A stretch of 22,388 nucleotides of DNA from SIG714 sp964638675. Its GTDB lineage: Bacteria > Bacillota > Clostridia > Oscillospirales > CAG-272. Position 1 is the stretch's first letter; the number at the start of each line of letters is the position of its first letter. The stretch spans positions 1 to 22,388 of the forward strand of contig CAZXAU010000025.1 of the NCBI GenBank assembly GCA_964638675.1, in the 5' to 3' direction. The notes below the pieces were generated by a model. That model ran no database searches and was not told the DNA's origin. It was given only the letters and a program-made list of their open reading frames with translations. Shown piece by piece: positions 15,041 through 22,373 of the stretch. The position numbers and the translations under genes are program-made.

Positions 15041-18000
15041 TTACAAGACCGTTGAGCTTTTCATTCGCAGCACGTTTATCTCCCAGTATCTCATCCTCCT
15101 GACCGTAATACTCATATTTGACAACACTTTCATGCTTTCAATTACCGCTATATTATCAAACAGTGCATATCCGGATGGCACATATGAAAATTCACAATAA
15201 ATTTTAATTGAGTGAATAAGTCGCTCATCAACAGTTTCAAAGCTTCCGCAAACGAATTGCCAATCTGTGCAATCCTTCCCGAAAGATATTTCATACGGCA
15301 CAACTGTGTCGGCTTGATTTTTACCATTGTAATAACTTACATCGACACGAAGGCTGAAGACACTTTCTGAACTCGGCACAGGTGTTGACGCCTTAGCGAA
15401 TCCGGAAACAATAAACCTTTTTGATTTGTCAACACGTGTATAGCCTGAATCGAACATATCTATATCGACGCTTGAAGCCTGATAGATCGTTTGATATAAA
15501 TATTTTTGGTCTGTAATCGAAGAATTTACTTTGCCGGCATATCCGAAGGGTGCGCCGGTTTTTACGTATGTTATATCTTCTGTATCACTGGTCCAGAATC
15601 CTTTGTCAGCATATGTTCCCGCGTAGTTAATGGTAAATTGTTCAAAATTGCCCACATTTACCATAGTGTAATCATTGCTTCCGATTCCTTCTTCAAGCAT
15701 TACATTGTCGATCAGAACCTGAGCATCGTACGAAACATTGTTTCCTCCAACTGTTTTTATCTGAATTTTGAAGGCCTCGCCGCCTGTCGAATTGTAACTG
15801 AAAGCATTGAAATTCATGCTGAAAAATTCTTGTTCATCCGACATGGGAGCATTGTTTACAGATACTTTTTCTGTATATACATGCGATGGATCATCAAGTG
15901 ACTGAGCAATAACATACACATCGACATTTTTGCACTCATTTGTCAATATATTCATCGATAATGTGTACCTTCCCAAAGGAAGCCTTGTGTATTGATATAT
16001 CGAGTCGGTCCTTCCGCTTTTTGCGTTAAAGCAAAGATTGAATATTCCCTGTCCGATTCCTGATGATGTAGTTATTCCGATATTTGACGAAGTTTTTGTC
16101 CAATACAATGGGTTGAGATTATCGACATTTTCAAAACCGCCGTTAAGCAAATAGTTTGAAACGCTTCCGCCAACTGCAGCAGAGGTTTTAATGTTGTTTT
16201 TTATCAGATTATCGGTTTCATATTCGCCGTATGAAGCACCGTATATTTGGGTTTTGCCATAATCGGTCGAATATACCGAAATCGCACGTCCCAATCTGTC
16301 AAATGTATACCTTGTAACAATATCATCGCCTGTTCCGTATATATCGTCAGATCCGCTGCTTTGGCATTCTGTATATCCATTAAAATACTTATATCCGATC
16401 TTCTGACCTGCACTTGTTTTATTGGCATATTCCATAACCGAAACAACTTTACAACCGGAATATGTATATCTGATCTCGTAGCCTGAAAGTCCATCTTCGG
16501 CCTTTGTTAAATATCCGTCAGAGTTGTATGAATAGTGTGCAATTCCGTCTATTTTAATGTGGGTTGTACTGGTACCGTTTATATTTACAACGTCGAACTC
16601 TAAATTATTGACTGCAGGATCACAGTGTGCATATATGATCCCTCTCAGATATTTTGTGTTTGCTAACGAGATAGTTCCCGAAGTTGTGGGCGAATATCTG
16701 AATATTATAACTTCACCGGATGACTGATTCCAGATATAGTCCGGAACGTATTCGGAGTTGTATTTTATAGTGAAAAAATCGATCTTAGAACTGCCCTTCG
16801 GAGTAACACTCACCGTCACGGGACGTTTACCGCTGTCAAAAGTAAAATTCAGGCTGTGCCCGTTCTTATCGGTGACGGTCGTCAGATACCATCCGCCGTA
16901 AACGTCGCTTCCGGCGTTGGACGAAAGCTTCTCAAATGTCTTCACCGTTTTGCTGTCATCAGAGATCGTACATACATCACCCGTCACTGTCAGTCTGAGC
17001 TGCAATCCGTCTTCATCGGCATATTGGCCGCTGACATTTGTCGGCATAAAAGCATGCTCGGTACCGTCTGCATCTGCCCAAATATAGTAATATACCTCAG
17101 AGCCGTCGGGAGATGTATATTTCTTCTTGATGATCGTTTCCTGTATGCTCATTTTAAATCCTAATGGCATATAAGCACCCCAGTAACTTGTCTGTGCATT
17201 CGGGTATTTATACTCTTTTGATGAAAGAGCTGAATTATAGACAATTGACGGTGCATAATGCATAAGACTGTCTGTTGTTGACAACAGTGATCTGACAAAC
17301 GTCAGATTGCCGGTGGCATTATTTACATAACCGGTTCCTGCAAGTCCCGCATTTTGCGAAGAATATGACAGATAAGATTCTATACCCTTAGTATCTCTGT
17401 ATGAAACACAAACATAGGGTTTATTCGTCGAAGAATCCGAAGAAGACAGCAACGCACTGTTATAGGCTGTGCCGTTCTGCTTCAATGCTATGCCGTACTT
17501 CGTCATGCTTCCGTCATACCATTTCTTTGCGATAGTTGTTATATCCCAATTTATATATCCAGTACCGCCCTTCGGCATATCAACTTTCTTATAGTCAATA
17601 CATACGCTGTCAAGCTTTCCGATCGTTTGATTTACATACTGATTCCAGGTAATCGTTCCCGACCAGGATGAAGTCACGGGATATGCCTCTATGTACAGCA
17701 AACTATCGCTTGAATCATTAAGTCTGTAGTTTTGACAATAATAATTCAATGTGACCTCATTTATATATGCAGATTCGGGAATTTCCGGAATGGGTCCGTT
17801 CCAATATCCCACAAAATCGTGACCGTCAGATGAATAGCTTCCAACTGCAACGTAAGCTCTGGTATTGAAATATGATCCGGGAACACTCTCATCCACATAA
17901 GTATCGATCGTATTTGACGACCCCGAAATTTCGGAAACTGTCGGGTCTATCACGATCGGGAATACTCTCGCGTCATCGTTTATCCACTCGGAATCAGCTG

Positions 18001-18844
18001 TGACCGTCATAATATATTTGTTATTACCGCAATCGGTGAGTGAATATGAAACCTCGTCGGAATATTTCCCGACTGAGTCATACATATATCCTTTCGGAAT
18101 TACATATACATTCTCGTCAGTTTCGGGATCATATATATAGATCGAACCGTCGGAATTCTTTTTTGCTTTTAAATTATTCAATTTAATCGTAAAAGAATAT
18201 GAATATGATTCGCAAATATCCTTGACAATTATATTTTCTTTAATATCGTTTGATTCAACAACATATTCAAGGTCGGTTTTTTGAAGGATATCGGCATAAA
18301 GAATCTTCGATGACAGCTTGTCAAGTGTCATCATTTTCTGTAATTCGGTAGCCTGCGAATCGAACACGGTCTGTGTGTTTGTAACGCTGCCGGTCGTTTT
18401 TTTAATTGCCCCATTCAGACTGAACGTGATCTTACGATTGCCCTCATGCAGTGTAAATAAGTTTTCACTGCCGTTGGTCTTTTTCGCAAATTTCACACGG
18501 GCATTGCTTGTTGAATATTCATTGCCGTTTGAAGACAGTGTATTATTTATATCCTGCCATACACCTTCGCTGTCAAGATAGTGAACAGGTGAAGTATACT
18601 GCACGGCAATACATGACCCGTCTTCAAGCGAAAAGTGCTTAACACTTTCCCCTCTGAGTTCTTTGATCTCAAAAACATCATTTGAGATCTGCATTCCCCG
18701 ATCATCAATCGTTTGGCTGTTCTTTTCATTTTCAGCGGATGCCGTTATAGCTATAATCGAAGTCAACGGCAAAGTATACACGATCATAAGAAACGCAAGA
18801 AGAACCGAAAGAGATCTTTGGGACAGCTGCTTTAATGTTTTCAT
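15041..18844 (-). CDS. rhs2, N-terminal part: secreted Rhs shell, frameshifted at its end
   Basis: 1267 residues from the ATG at 18844, chosen because CTGAAAGGAAAAAAC precedes it and rhs1 starts the same way; an in-frame ATG at 18901 lies in the leader. Signal peptide MKTLKQLSQRSLSVLLAFLM, likely cut after TASA. Then come a DNRLRE-type domain (DTYVDESVPGSYFNTRAYVA, TSSWSGTITWNQYV), a beta-rich middle, YD repeats (YTFDRLGRAISVYS) and two jelly-roll-like segments (NGGFENVDNLNPLYWT, VLIDNVMLEEG; ALFDNIAVIES). After MKV near 15127 the frame is wrong and the last 30 residues are nonsense. In the next frame homologous sequence continues. Restoring one base, such as a G in GTGGTTGTC, would give a protein of about 2245 residues. 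It may be a pseudogene, a phase switch or an assembly error. Confidence 0.88.
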   Translation of the reverse strand: MKTLKQLSQRSLSVLLAFLMIVYTLPLTSIIAITASAENEKNSQTIDDRGMQISNDVFEIKELRGESVKHFSLEDGSCIAVQYTSPVHYLDSEGVWQDINNTLSSNGNEYSTSNARVKFAKKTNGSENLFTLHEGNRKITFSLNGAIKKTTGSVTNTQTVFDSQATELQKMMTLDKLSSKILYADILQKTDLEYVVESNDIKENIIVKDICESYSYSFTIKLNNLKAKKNSDGSIYIYDPETDENVYVIPKGYMYDSVGKYSDEVSYSLTDCGNNKYIMTVTADSEWINDDARVFPIVIDPTVSEISGSSNTIDTYVDESVPGSYFNTRAYVAVGSYSSDGHDFVGYWNGPIPEIPESAYINEVTLNYYCQNYRLNDSSDSLLYIEAYPVTSSWSGTITWNQYVNQTIGKLDSVCIDYKKVDMPKGGTGYINWDITTIAKKWYDGSMTKYGIALKQNGTAYNSALLSSSDSSTNKPYVCVSYRDTKGIESYLSYSSQNAGLAGTGYVNNATGNLTFVRSLLSTTDSLMHYAPSIVYNSALSSKEYKYPNAQTSYWGAYMPLGFKMSIQETIIKKKYTSPDGSEVYYYIWADADGTEHAFMPTNVSGQYADEDGLQLRLTVTGDVCTISDDSKTVKTFEKLSSNAGSDVYGGWYLTTVTDKNGHSLNFTFDSGKRPVTVSVTPKGSSKIDFFTIKYNSEYVPDYIWNQSSGEVIIFRYSPTTSGTISLANTKYLRGIIYAHCDPAVNNLEFDVVNINGTSTTHIKIDGIAHYSYNSDGYLTKAEDGLSGYEIRYTYSGCKVVSVMEYANKTSAGQKIGYKYFNGYTECQSSGSDDIYGTGDDIVTRYTFDRLGRAISVYSTDYGKTQIYGASYGEYETDNLIKNNIKTSAAVGGSVSNYLLNGGFENVDNLNPLYWTKTSSNIGITTSSGIGQGIFNLCFNAKSGRTDSIYQYTRLPLGRYTLSMNILTNECKNVDVYVIAQSLDDPSHVYTEKVSVNNAPMSDEQEFFSMNFNAFSYNSTGGEAFKIQIKTVGGNNVSYDAQVLIDNVMLEEGIGSNDYTMVNVGNFEQFTINYAGTYADKGFWTSDTEDITYVKTGAPFGYAGKVNSSITDQKYLYQTIYQASSVDIDMFDSGYTRVDKSKRFIVSGFAKASTPVPSSESVFSLRVDVSYYNGKNQADTVVPYEISFGKDCTDWQFVCGSFETVDERLIHSIKIYCEFSYVPSGYALFDNIAVIESMKVLSNMSITVRRMRYWEINVLRMKSSTVL

Positions 18845-18960
18845 GTTTTTTCCTTTCAGTGTTTTTTGATTAACGAAAATCTTTCTTTTGCACCCATCCA
18901 CTCACTTCTCAGAGCCTTAGGGACAGCTCAGATCACATCATAGATGAATTACATTTGTTT
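18845..18960 (-). ncRNA. rhs2 leader with conserved, foldable element
   Basis: This is the partner of the rhs1 leader. Positions 18894-18951 match 4231-4288 at 57 of 58 positions. The closing helix is kept: ATTCATC (18949-18943) pairs with GATGGGT (18898-18892), where the rhs1 A has become G and still pairs with U as G-U. No known RNA family is recognised. Confidence 0.5.
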
Positions 18961-18989
18961 ATGTTATCACATTTTGGCACACTTGTCAA
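18961..18989 (-). promoter_or_regulatory. Sigma-A promoter of rhs2
   Basis: On the minus strand, TTGACA (18989-18984), a 17-nt spacer and TAACAT (18966-18961). The -35 box is a perfect consensus. Confidence 0.8.
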
Positions 18990-19193
18990 GCAATTCACTG
19001 TCAGAAAAATGTTTTTATGCATGTTTTCTCACACTTTATGATAAATCATGATTTACTTTACGGTTCTGCGATATCAATAAAAAGATGATCTTTCCTGTTG
19101 AAAACCTACCGAACATATGGTGCAGTGCACTAAAGATGATTTTTAAAACTTGTAATTTGACAGAGCAATATTGATTTTAATGAGGGAACCGAA

Positions 19194-19263
19194 ATTAAAA
19201 TTCTGGCGAAAGAGCGTTATACTCTCCGGATGCGGAAACGATCATATAAATCATATAATCTGA
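19194..19263 (+). pseudogene. Remnant of an Rrf2 regulator gene
   Basis: The first about 35 bases match the start of the intact rrf2 (4528 onward): GCGAAAGAGCGTTATACTCT against ACAAAAGGACGTTATGCTCT. The sequence then jumps to the rrf2 3' end (GGAAACGAT...ATATAATCTGA). The start codon is ATT instead of ATG. The junction lies at CTCCGGATGC. Both CTCCGGATGC and CTCCGGAGGC occur in the intact gene (4558 and 4932), so a 374-bp deletion between short direct repeats explains it. The old promoter is also lost: the TATAAT of the intact copy reads TGCAGT here. The flanking 18990-19190 is degraded upstream sequence of the same copy, with nothing else coding. Confidence 0.8.
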
Positions 19264-19289
19264 TTTTTTATCATCCATAAATAAAAATG

Positions 19290-19341
19290 CCGTTACACAC
19301 CGCAAAGACAAATAGTTTTGTCCTGATTCGATGTGTAACGG
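19290..19341. terminator. Bidirectional terminator, copy 3 (end of cysK)
   Basis: CCGTTACACA (19290-19299) pairs with TGTGTAACGG (19332-19341), a slightly decayed version of the hairpin at 5008. It is flanked by AAAAATG and ATTTTG. It lies 42 bp past the cysK stop and ends that transcript on the minus strand. Confidence 0.8.
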
Positions 19342-19382
19342 ATTTTGTTATTTATATATTTCTTTCGTTTTTATGCCGATGC

Positions 19383-20312
19383 TTATTCAGCAAACATAGG
19401 CGTTGACAGATAACGGTCACCTGTGTCGGGAAGAAGCGCAACAATTATCTTTCCCTTATTCTCGGGACGCTTTGCAAGCTCAGCTGCGGCATATACTGCG
19501 GCTCCCGAGGATATTCCGACAAGCAGTCCTTCTCCTCTTGCAAGTTCTCTTCCGGTTGCAAATGCTTCTTCATTCTCTACCGTTATAATTTCATCATATA
19601 TCGATGTGTCAAGCGTGTCAGGCACGAATCCTGCACCGATTCCCTGAATCTTATGAGGACCCGAAACTCCTTTTGAAAGCACAGGAGAGCCTGTTGGTTC
19701 AACTGCAACAACCTTGACATTCGGATTCTGACTCTTGAGATATGCACCAACGCCCGAAATCGTTCCGCCCGTGCCTATGCCGGCAACAAATATATCGACC
19801 TTTCCGTCTGTATCATTCCAGATCTCAGGTCCTGTTGTCGCAATATGAGCCGCCGGATTTGCGGGATTTGCGAACTGACTCGGTATAAAGCTGTTCGGTG
19901 TTTCAGCGGCAATTTCCTCAGCCTTGGCTATAGAGCCCTTCATTCCCTTTGCCCCTTCTGTCAGAACCAGCTGTGCACCGTATGCTTTGAGAAGATTACG
20001 GCGTTCAACGCTCATCGTCTCAGGCATGGTGAGAATGACTTTATACCCTCTCGAAGCTGCAACAGCCGCAAGACCTATTCCGGTGTTTCCGCTCGTCGGC
20101 TCAATAATGACCGAGCCGGGCTTCAATATTCCTTTAGCTTCCGCATCGTCTATCATTGCCTTTGCGATCCTGTCCTTGACACTTCCGGCAGGATTGAAAT
20201 ATTCAAGCTTTGCATATATGTCAGCTCCGAGCTGATTGTTTGAAATGTAGTTTGTAAGTCTGAGAAGCGGAGTTCCGCCGATCAAATCTGTAATTTTATT
20301 AAATGTTTTCAT
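19383..20312 (-). CDS. cysK: Cysteine synthase (O-acetylserine sulfhydrylase)
   Basis: 309 residues, full length. The enzyme makes L-cysteine from O-acetylserine and sulfide with pyridoxal phosphate in the cytosol. The PLP lysine is K46 in NPAGSVKDR. The substrate loop is PTSGNTG (residues 72-78), the phosphate cradle GTGGT (180-184), and the cofactor N1 contact lies in GISSGA (267-271). The C-terminus PDTGDRYLSTPMFAE is typical of CysK rather than the cystathionine beta-synthase branch. GAAGGG lies nine bases before the ATG. A promoter is found at 20569-20597, giving a leader of about 250 nt with two tiny ORFs. The decayed rrf2 copy next door fits the known link between Rrf2/CymR regulators and cysteine genes. 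Confidence 0.96.
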   Translation of the reverse strand: MKTFNKITDLIGGTPLLRLTNYISNNQLGADIYAKLEYFNPAGSVKDRIAKAMIDDAEAKGILKPGSVIIEPTSGNTGIGLAAVAASRGYKVILTMPETMSVERRNLLKAYGAQLVLTEGAKGMKGSIAKAEEIAAETPNSFIPSQFANPANPAAHIATTGPEIWNDTDGKVDIFVAGIGTGGTISGVGAYLKSQNPNVKVVAVEPTGSPVLSKGVSGPHKIQGIGAGFVPDTLDTSIYDEIITVENEEAFATGRELARGEGLLVGISSGAAVYAAAELAKRPENKGKIIVALLPDTGDRYLSTPMFAE

Positions 20313-20393
20313 GATAATTTATCCCTTCTTATACTTAATATGGTATTTATTTAGTTTGAGTTTGAACTGTAAAGTGTGCCTTTTTATATTAAA

Positions 20394-20456
20394 TCACTTA
20401 TTCTTAAAAAGCTGTCCGTCAAACAATATGACGGCATCGTCAATGCCCTCTCGCAT
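20394..20456 (-). CDS. 20-residue ORF in the cysK leader
   Basis: Reads MREGIDDAVILFDGQLFKNK. Its ATG overlaps the stop of the preceding mini-ORF (TGATG), so ribosomes finishing the first could restart here. It ends 81 bases before cysK. Its codons lie across a set of mutually exclusive hairpins (20416-20442). No function is known to me. It may be a real microprotein or only a pacing device for attenuation. Confidence 0.5.
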   Translation of the reverse strand: MREGIDDAVILFDGQLFKNK

Positions 20457-20470
20457 CAACATCGTTTGAC
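20406..20470 (-). promoter_or_regulatory. cysK leader: competing hairpins, possible attenuator
   Basis: GTCAAAC (20470-20464) can pair with GTTTGAC (20424-20418). Within this, GGCAT/ATGCC (20447-20433), TGACG/CGTCA (20442-20429) and CCGTCA/TGACGG (20434-20416) exclude one another. The last is followed on the minus strand by ACAGCTTTTT, which is terminator-like. The layout resembles attenuation tied to translation of the Cys-ending mini-ORF. This is inference from pairing only. Confidence 0.45.
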
Positions 20471-20488
20471 TGCCCGGTTGTTATTCAT
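20456..20488 (-). CDS. 10-residue leader peptide upstream of cysK, ending in Cys
   Basis: MNNNRAVKRC followed by TGA. A strong ribosome binding site (GGGAGG) lies eight bases before the ATG, better than many gene starts here. The last codon, UGU, is cysteine, the product of the downstream enzyme, which is the hallmark of leader-peptide control by charged Cys-tRNA. No T-box consensus (AGGGTGG) is seen in the leader. Confidence 0.55.
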   Translation of the reverse strand: MNNNRAVKRC

Positions 20489-20533
20489 TCCCGATGCCTC
20501 CCTACCCGTTCGGTAACATCCCGATCGTTTTTT

Positions 20534-20544
20534 AAAACCTACTA
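20534..20544. promoter_or_regulatory. AAAACCTACTA motif shared with the rrf2 promoter
   Basis: An 11-base exact match to 4435-4445 in the rrf2 promoter, here about 20 nt downstream of the predicted cysK transcription start. It could be an Rrf2 half-site, but the second arm of the dyad is not evident. Confidence 0.35.
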
Positions 20545-20568
20545 TTCTTATCGGCTTTATGTGCTTTT

Positions 20569-20597
20569 ATAATAGCACTATTTTTTCCGTTTGTCAA
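20569..20597 (-). promoter_or_regulatory. Sigma-A promoter of cysK
   Basis: On the minus strand, TTGACA (20597-20592), a 17-nt spacer and TATTAT (20574-20569). Beyond it, 20598-20720 is AT-rich with no feature I can support. Confidence 0.75.
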
Positions 20598-20721
20598 TAG
20601 CTTTTGTATATTTTTTTTATTTTTTTATTTCCTATTGGGGCACAGAGGAAGAAAAAACAGGATCCGACAAAATATTTTTAAAAAAACTTTTGCATGAATA
20701 CAATATTTTTTCAAAAATGAC

Positions 20722-20749
20722 TTGACAAAAAGAAAAAATGTGATATAAT
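20722..20749 (+). promoter_or_regulatory. Promoter of tRNA-Pro
   Basis: TTGACA (20722-20727), a 16-nt spacer and TATAAT (20744-20749) with an extended TG at 20741-20742. Confidence 0.85.
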
Positions 20750-20763
20750 ACTATGTAGCCAAT

Positions 20764-20840
20764 CGGGGTGTGGCACAGTTTGGTAGTGCGCTTGGTTCGG
20801 GACCAAGAGGCCGCTGGTTCGAGTCCAGTCACTCCGACCA
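20764..20840 (+). tRNA. tRNA-Pro (anticodon CGG)
   Basis: 77 nt including an encoded CCA. The acceptor stem is CGGGGTG/CACTCCG with one G-U pair. The anticodon stem CTTGG/CCAAG holds loop TTCGGGA, giving anticodon CGG, which reads CCG codons. The T arm carries GGTTCGAGTCC. It stands alone with its own promoter and terminator. Confidence 0.96.
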
Positions 20841-20845
20841 AAAAA

Positions 20846-20885
20846 GAAACGACGATTTCCTAGAGAGAATTGTCGTTTCTTTTTT
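20846..20885 (+). terminator. Terminator of tRNA-Pro
   Basis: GAAACGACGATT (20846-20857) pairs with AATTGTCGTTTC (20868-20879), 12 bp with one G-U, followed by six T. Confidence 0.9.
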
Positions 20886-20963
20886 ACTTTATCATTGGCA
20901 AACTATTGCTTCAAAAAACCAAATTTATAAAGCGGGGAAATTGTAGAATATCTTTTGATTATA

Positions 20964-20993
20964 TTGACTTCTTTTATATTTGTATGATATAAT
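20964..20993 (+). promoter_or_regulatory. Promoter of the methyltransferase transcript
   Basis: TTGACT (20964-20969), an 18-nt spacer and TATAAT (20988-20993), preceded by TG at 20985-20986 region (TGA). It gives a leader of about 170 nt with a mini-ORF and a hairpin. Confidence 0.65.
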
Positions 20994-21075
20994 ATGAATG
21001 TTAAGAATATTATTGATAAAATATATATTATATCGCACAGCGTTATAATATATTAACTTGCAGAAAGGATGATGT

Positions 21076-21114
21076 ATGATGAAAAGTTTAATGATTAGAG
21101 GTATGCATTCTTAA
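21076..21114 (+). CDS. 12-residue leader ORF before the methyltransferase
   Basis: MMKSLMIRGMHS, with AAGGA six bases before the ATG. Its TAA overlaps the foot of the hairpin at 21113-21146. The combination of a strong site, a very short ORF and a hairpin resembles leader-peptide control of antibiotic-response genes. No such role is shown for this gene. Confidence 0.45.
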   Translation: MMKSLMIRGMHS

Positions 21115-21146
21115 AGTCGGTAAACGACTTGTTGTTTGCCGACTTT
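21113..21146 (+). promoter_or_regulatory. Leader hairpin before the methyltransferase
   Basis: AAAGTCGGTAAAC pairs with GTTTGCCGACTTT, 13 bp with one G-U and an 8-base loop. Only three T close the stem, so it is a poor terminator alone. It may be an attenuator or stabilise the transcript. Confidence 0.6.
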
Positions 21147-21172
21147 CAAATAATATTGAGAGAGGTAAAACG

Positions 21173-21886
21173 ATGTATTACAACGACTATCTGCATATTT
21201 GCGATGAGAGCAAATATTTAATTAGCATGACCACACCAAAACGAATAGTGAACTTGGGACTGCGGCTTGATTTTTGCAATGAAACCAAGGTTTTAGATCT
21301 TTGCTGCGGTTACGGTGAAATGCTGAAAATTTGGCATGATGTTTTTGATATCCAAGGCGTTGGAGTCGATATCTGCGAGGAATTTATCGAGATTGGCAGG
21401 GAACGCCAGCGGGATATTGATAAAATAGAGCTTATATGCGCAAATGTTCTCGATTATGAGGACAATGTAAAATATGATGTTGTTTGCTGTACCGAGTTTT
21501 TCGGTGACATACAAGATATCGAAGGAACAATATCTTTGCTTGAAAAACATGCAAAGCCCAATGGTAAGCTTATTTTTGGCAGACTGTATTCAAAAGTTGA
21601 TAACCCGCCTGAGGAACTGACAGATTTCGATGGCGGAATCGAAACTCTTGATGTTATCAACAGAAAGTTTCGGGAGTGCGGATATAACATTACCGCCATT
21701 GCCAGTGATACTGATGCACAATGGGAAAACTATATTACTTGGAGTGCTAAGCGAGATATCGAACATTTGCGCAAATTCCCCGATGATGAAAAGACAAAAG
21801 AATGGCTTGACAATTGGTATAATATTTATTTTAAATACCGTCGTTCGTATGAGGGTTGGGCGTTATTTGGAATCGAAAAGGTCTAA
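21173..21886 (+). CDS. Class I SAM-dependent methyltransferase
   Basis: 237 residues. Motif I, VLDLCCGYG (40-48), binds S-adenosylmethionine. D66 in VGVDICEEF would bind the ribose, ICANVLDY (88-95) contacts the adenine, and YDVVCCTEFFG is motif IV. The C-terminal half (WENYITWSAKRDIEHLRKFP) would set substrate choice and resembles small-molecule methyltransferases. The substrate is unknown. GAGAGAGG precedes the ATG. The gene is alone in its transcript, with a leader holding a mini-ORF and hairpin, and ends at a clear terminator. Confidence 0.88.
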   Translation: MYYNDYLHICDESKYLISMTTPKRIVNLGLRLDFCNETKVLDLCCGYGEMLKIWHDVFDIQGVGVDICEEFIEIGRERQRDIDKIELICANVLDYEDNVKYDVVCCTEFFGDIQDIEGTISLLEKHAKPNGKLIFGRLYSKVDNPPEELTDFDGGIETLDVINRKFRECGYNITAIASDTDAQWENYITWSAKRDIEHLRKFPDDEKTKEWLDNWYNIYFKYRRSYEGWALFGIEKV

Positions 21887-21958
21887 TTAAATTAACATTA
21901 GTTCAAATCCCTCAGCAAAAAATGTAAAGATATCTTTTTTGTAGTCCACAGACAGTCA

Positions 21959-21996
21959 GAGTAGTCATAACGGATGAGGTTATGACTACTCTTTTT
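21959..21996 (+). terminator. Terminator after the methyltransferase
   Basis: GAGTAGTCATAAC (21959-21971) pairs perfectly with GTTATGACTACTC (21979-21991), followed by TTTTT. Confidence 0.92.
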
Positions 21997-22014
21997 CAAA
22001 TTTTGTTAGTCAAC

Positions 22015-22033
22015 TTTCAGTGAAACACTGAAA
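22015..22033. repeat. Short palindrome
   Basis: TTTCAGTG and CACTGAAA flank AAA, an 8-bp perfect inverted repeat about 60 bp before the phosphoesterase. It may be an operator or a small hairpin; its function is unknown. Confidence 0.5.
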
Positions 22034-22091
22034 ACACAAAAGTTGCTTATTTGAAATAGCATGAAACAAAAGCGCCAAAGGAGGAATCTGT

Positions 22092-22373
22092 ATGCTGTAT
22101 TTTACAAGCGACTTGCATTTCGGGCATGAAAATATCCTGAAATGGCGAAAAGGCTTTGCGAGTCTTGCCGAAATGGATGAAACGCTCATTCGCAACTGGA
22201 ACGAGACGGTCAGCGTAAACGATACCGTCATTGTGACGGGGGATCTTCTTTTCCGAAACGAAAAGCCGGCAGTGGAATATCTGCAGCAGCTGAAAGGGAA
22301 GAAGATCCTCGTCAAAGGCAATCACGACGGCTTTTGGATGAAAAAATATAAAAATATGCAAGATGTTGCATAA
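22092..22373 (+). CDS. Calcineurin-like metallophosphoesterase, short or truncated
   Basis: 93 residues. The metal-binding blocks DLHFGHENI (D7, H9), GDLLF (50-54) and GNHD (76-79) are present in order, as in the stand-alone phosphoesterases of about 170 residues found in Firmicutes. The reading frame stops after MQDVA, so the C-terminal His block (HxH region) is missing. A nonsense change or frameshift at about 22370 would explain this, and the remainder may follow beyond the window. AAAGGAGG precedes the ATG, an excellent ribosome binding site. As it stands the protein should be inactive, because half of the metal ligands are absent. Confidence 0.8.
   Translation: MLYFTSDLHFGHENILKWRKGFASLAEMDETLIRNWNETVSVNDTVIVTGDLLFRNEKPAVEYLQQLKGKKILVKGNHDGFWMKKYKNMQDVA

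Noticed and set aside
18845..18901. Upstream in-frame ATG for rhs2 (MDGCKRKIF...)
   Set aside because: It lies in the conserved leader with no ribosome binding site. The ATG at 18844 has one and aligns with the rhs1 start and signal peptide.
20313..20562. T-box or SAM riboswitch in the cysK leader
   Set aside because: No AGGGTGG T-box sequence and no S-box core sequence is present; the mini-ORF layout explains the leader better.
20632..20841. Minus-strand ORF of 69 codons beginning MVGVTGLEPAASWSRTKR
   Set aside because: It is the antisense of the tRNA-Pro gene and the AT-rich region before it. This type of translated tRNA antisense is a common false gene.
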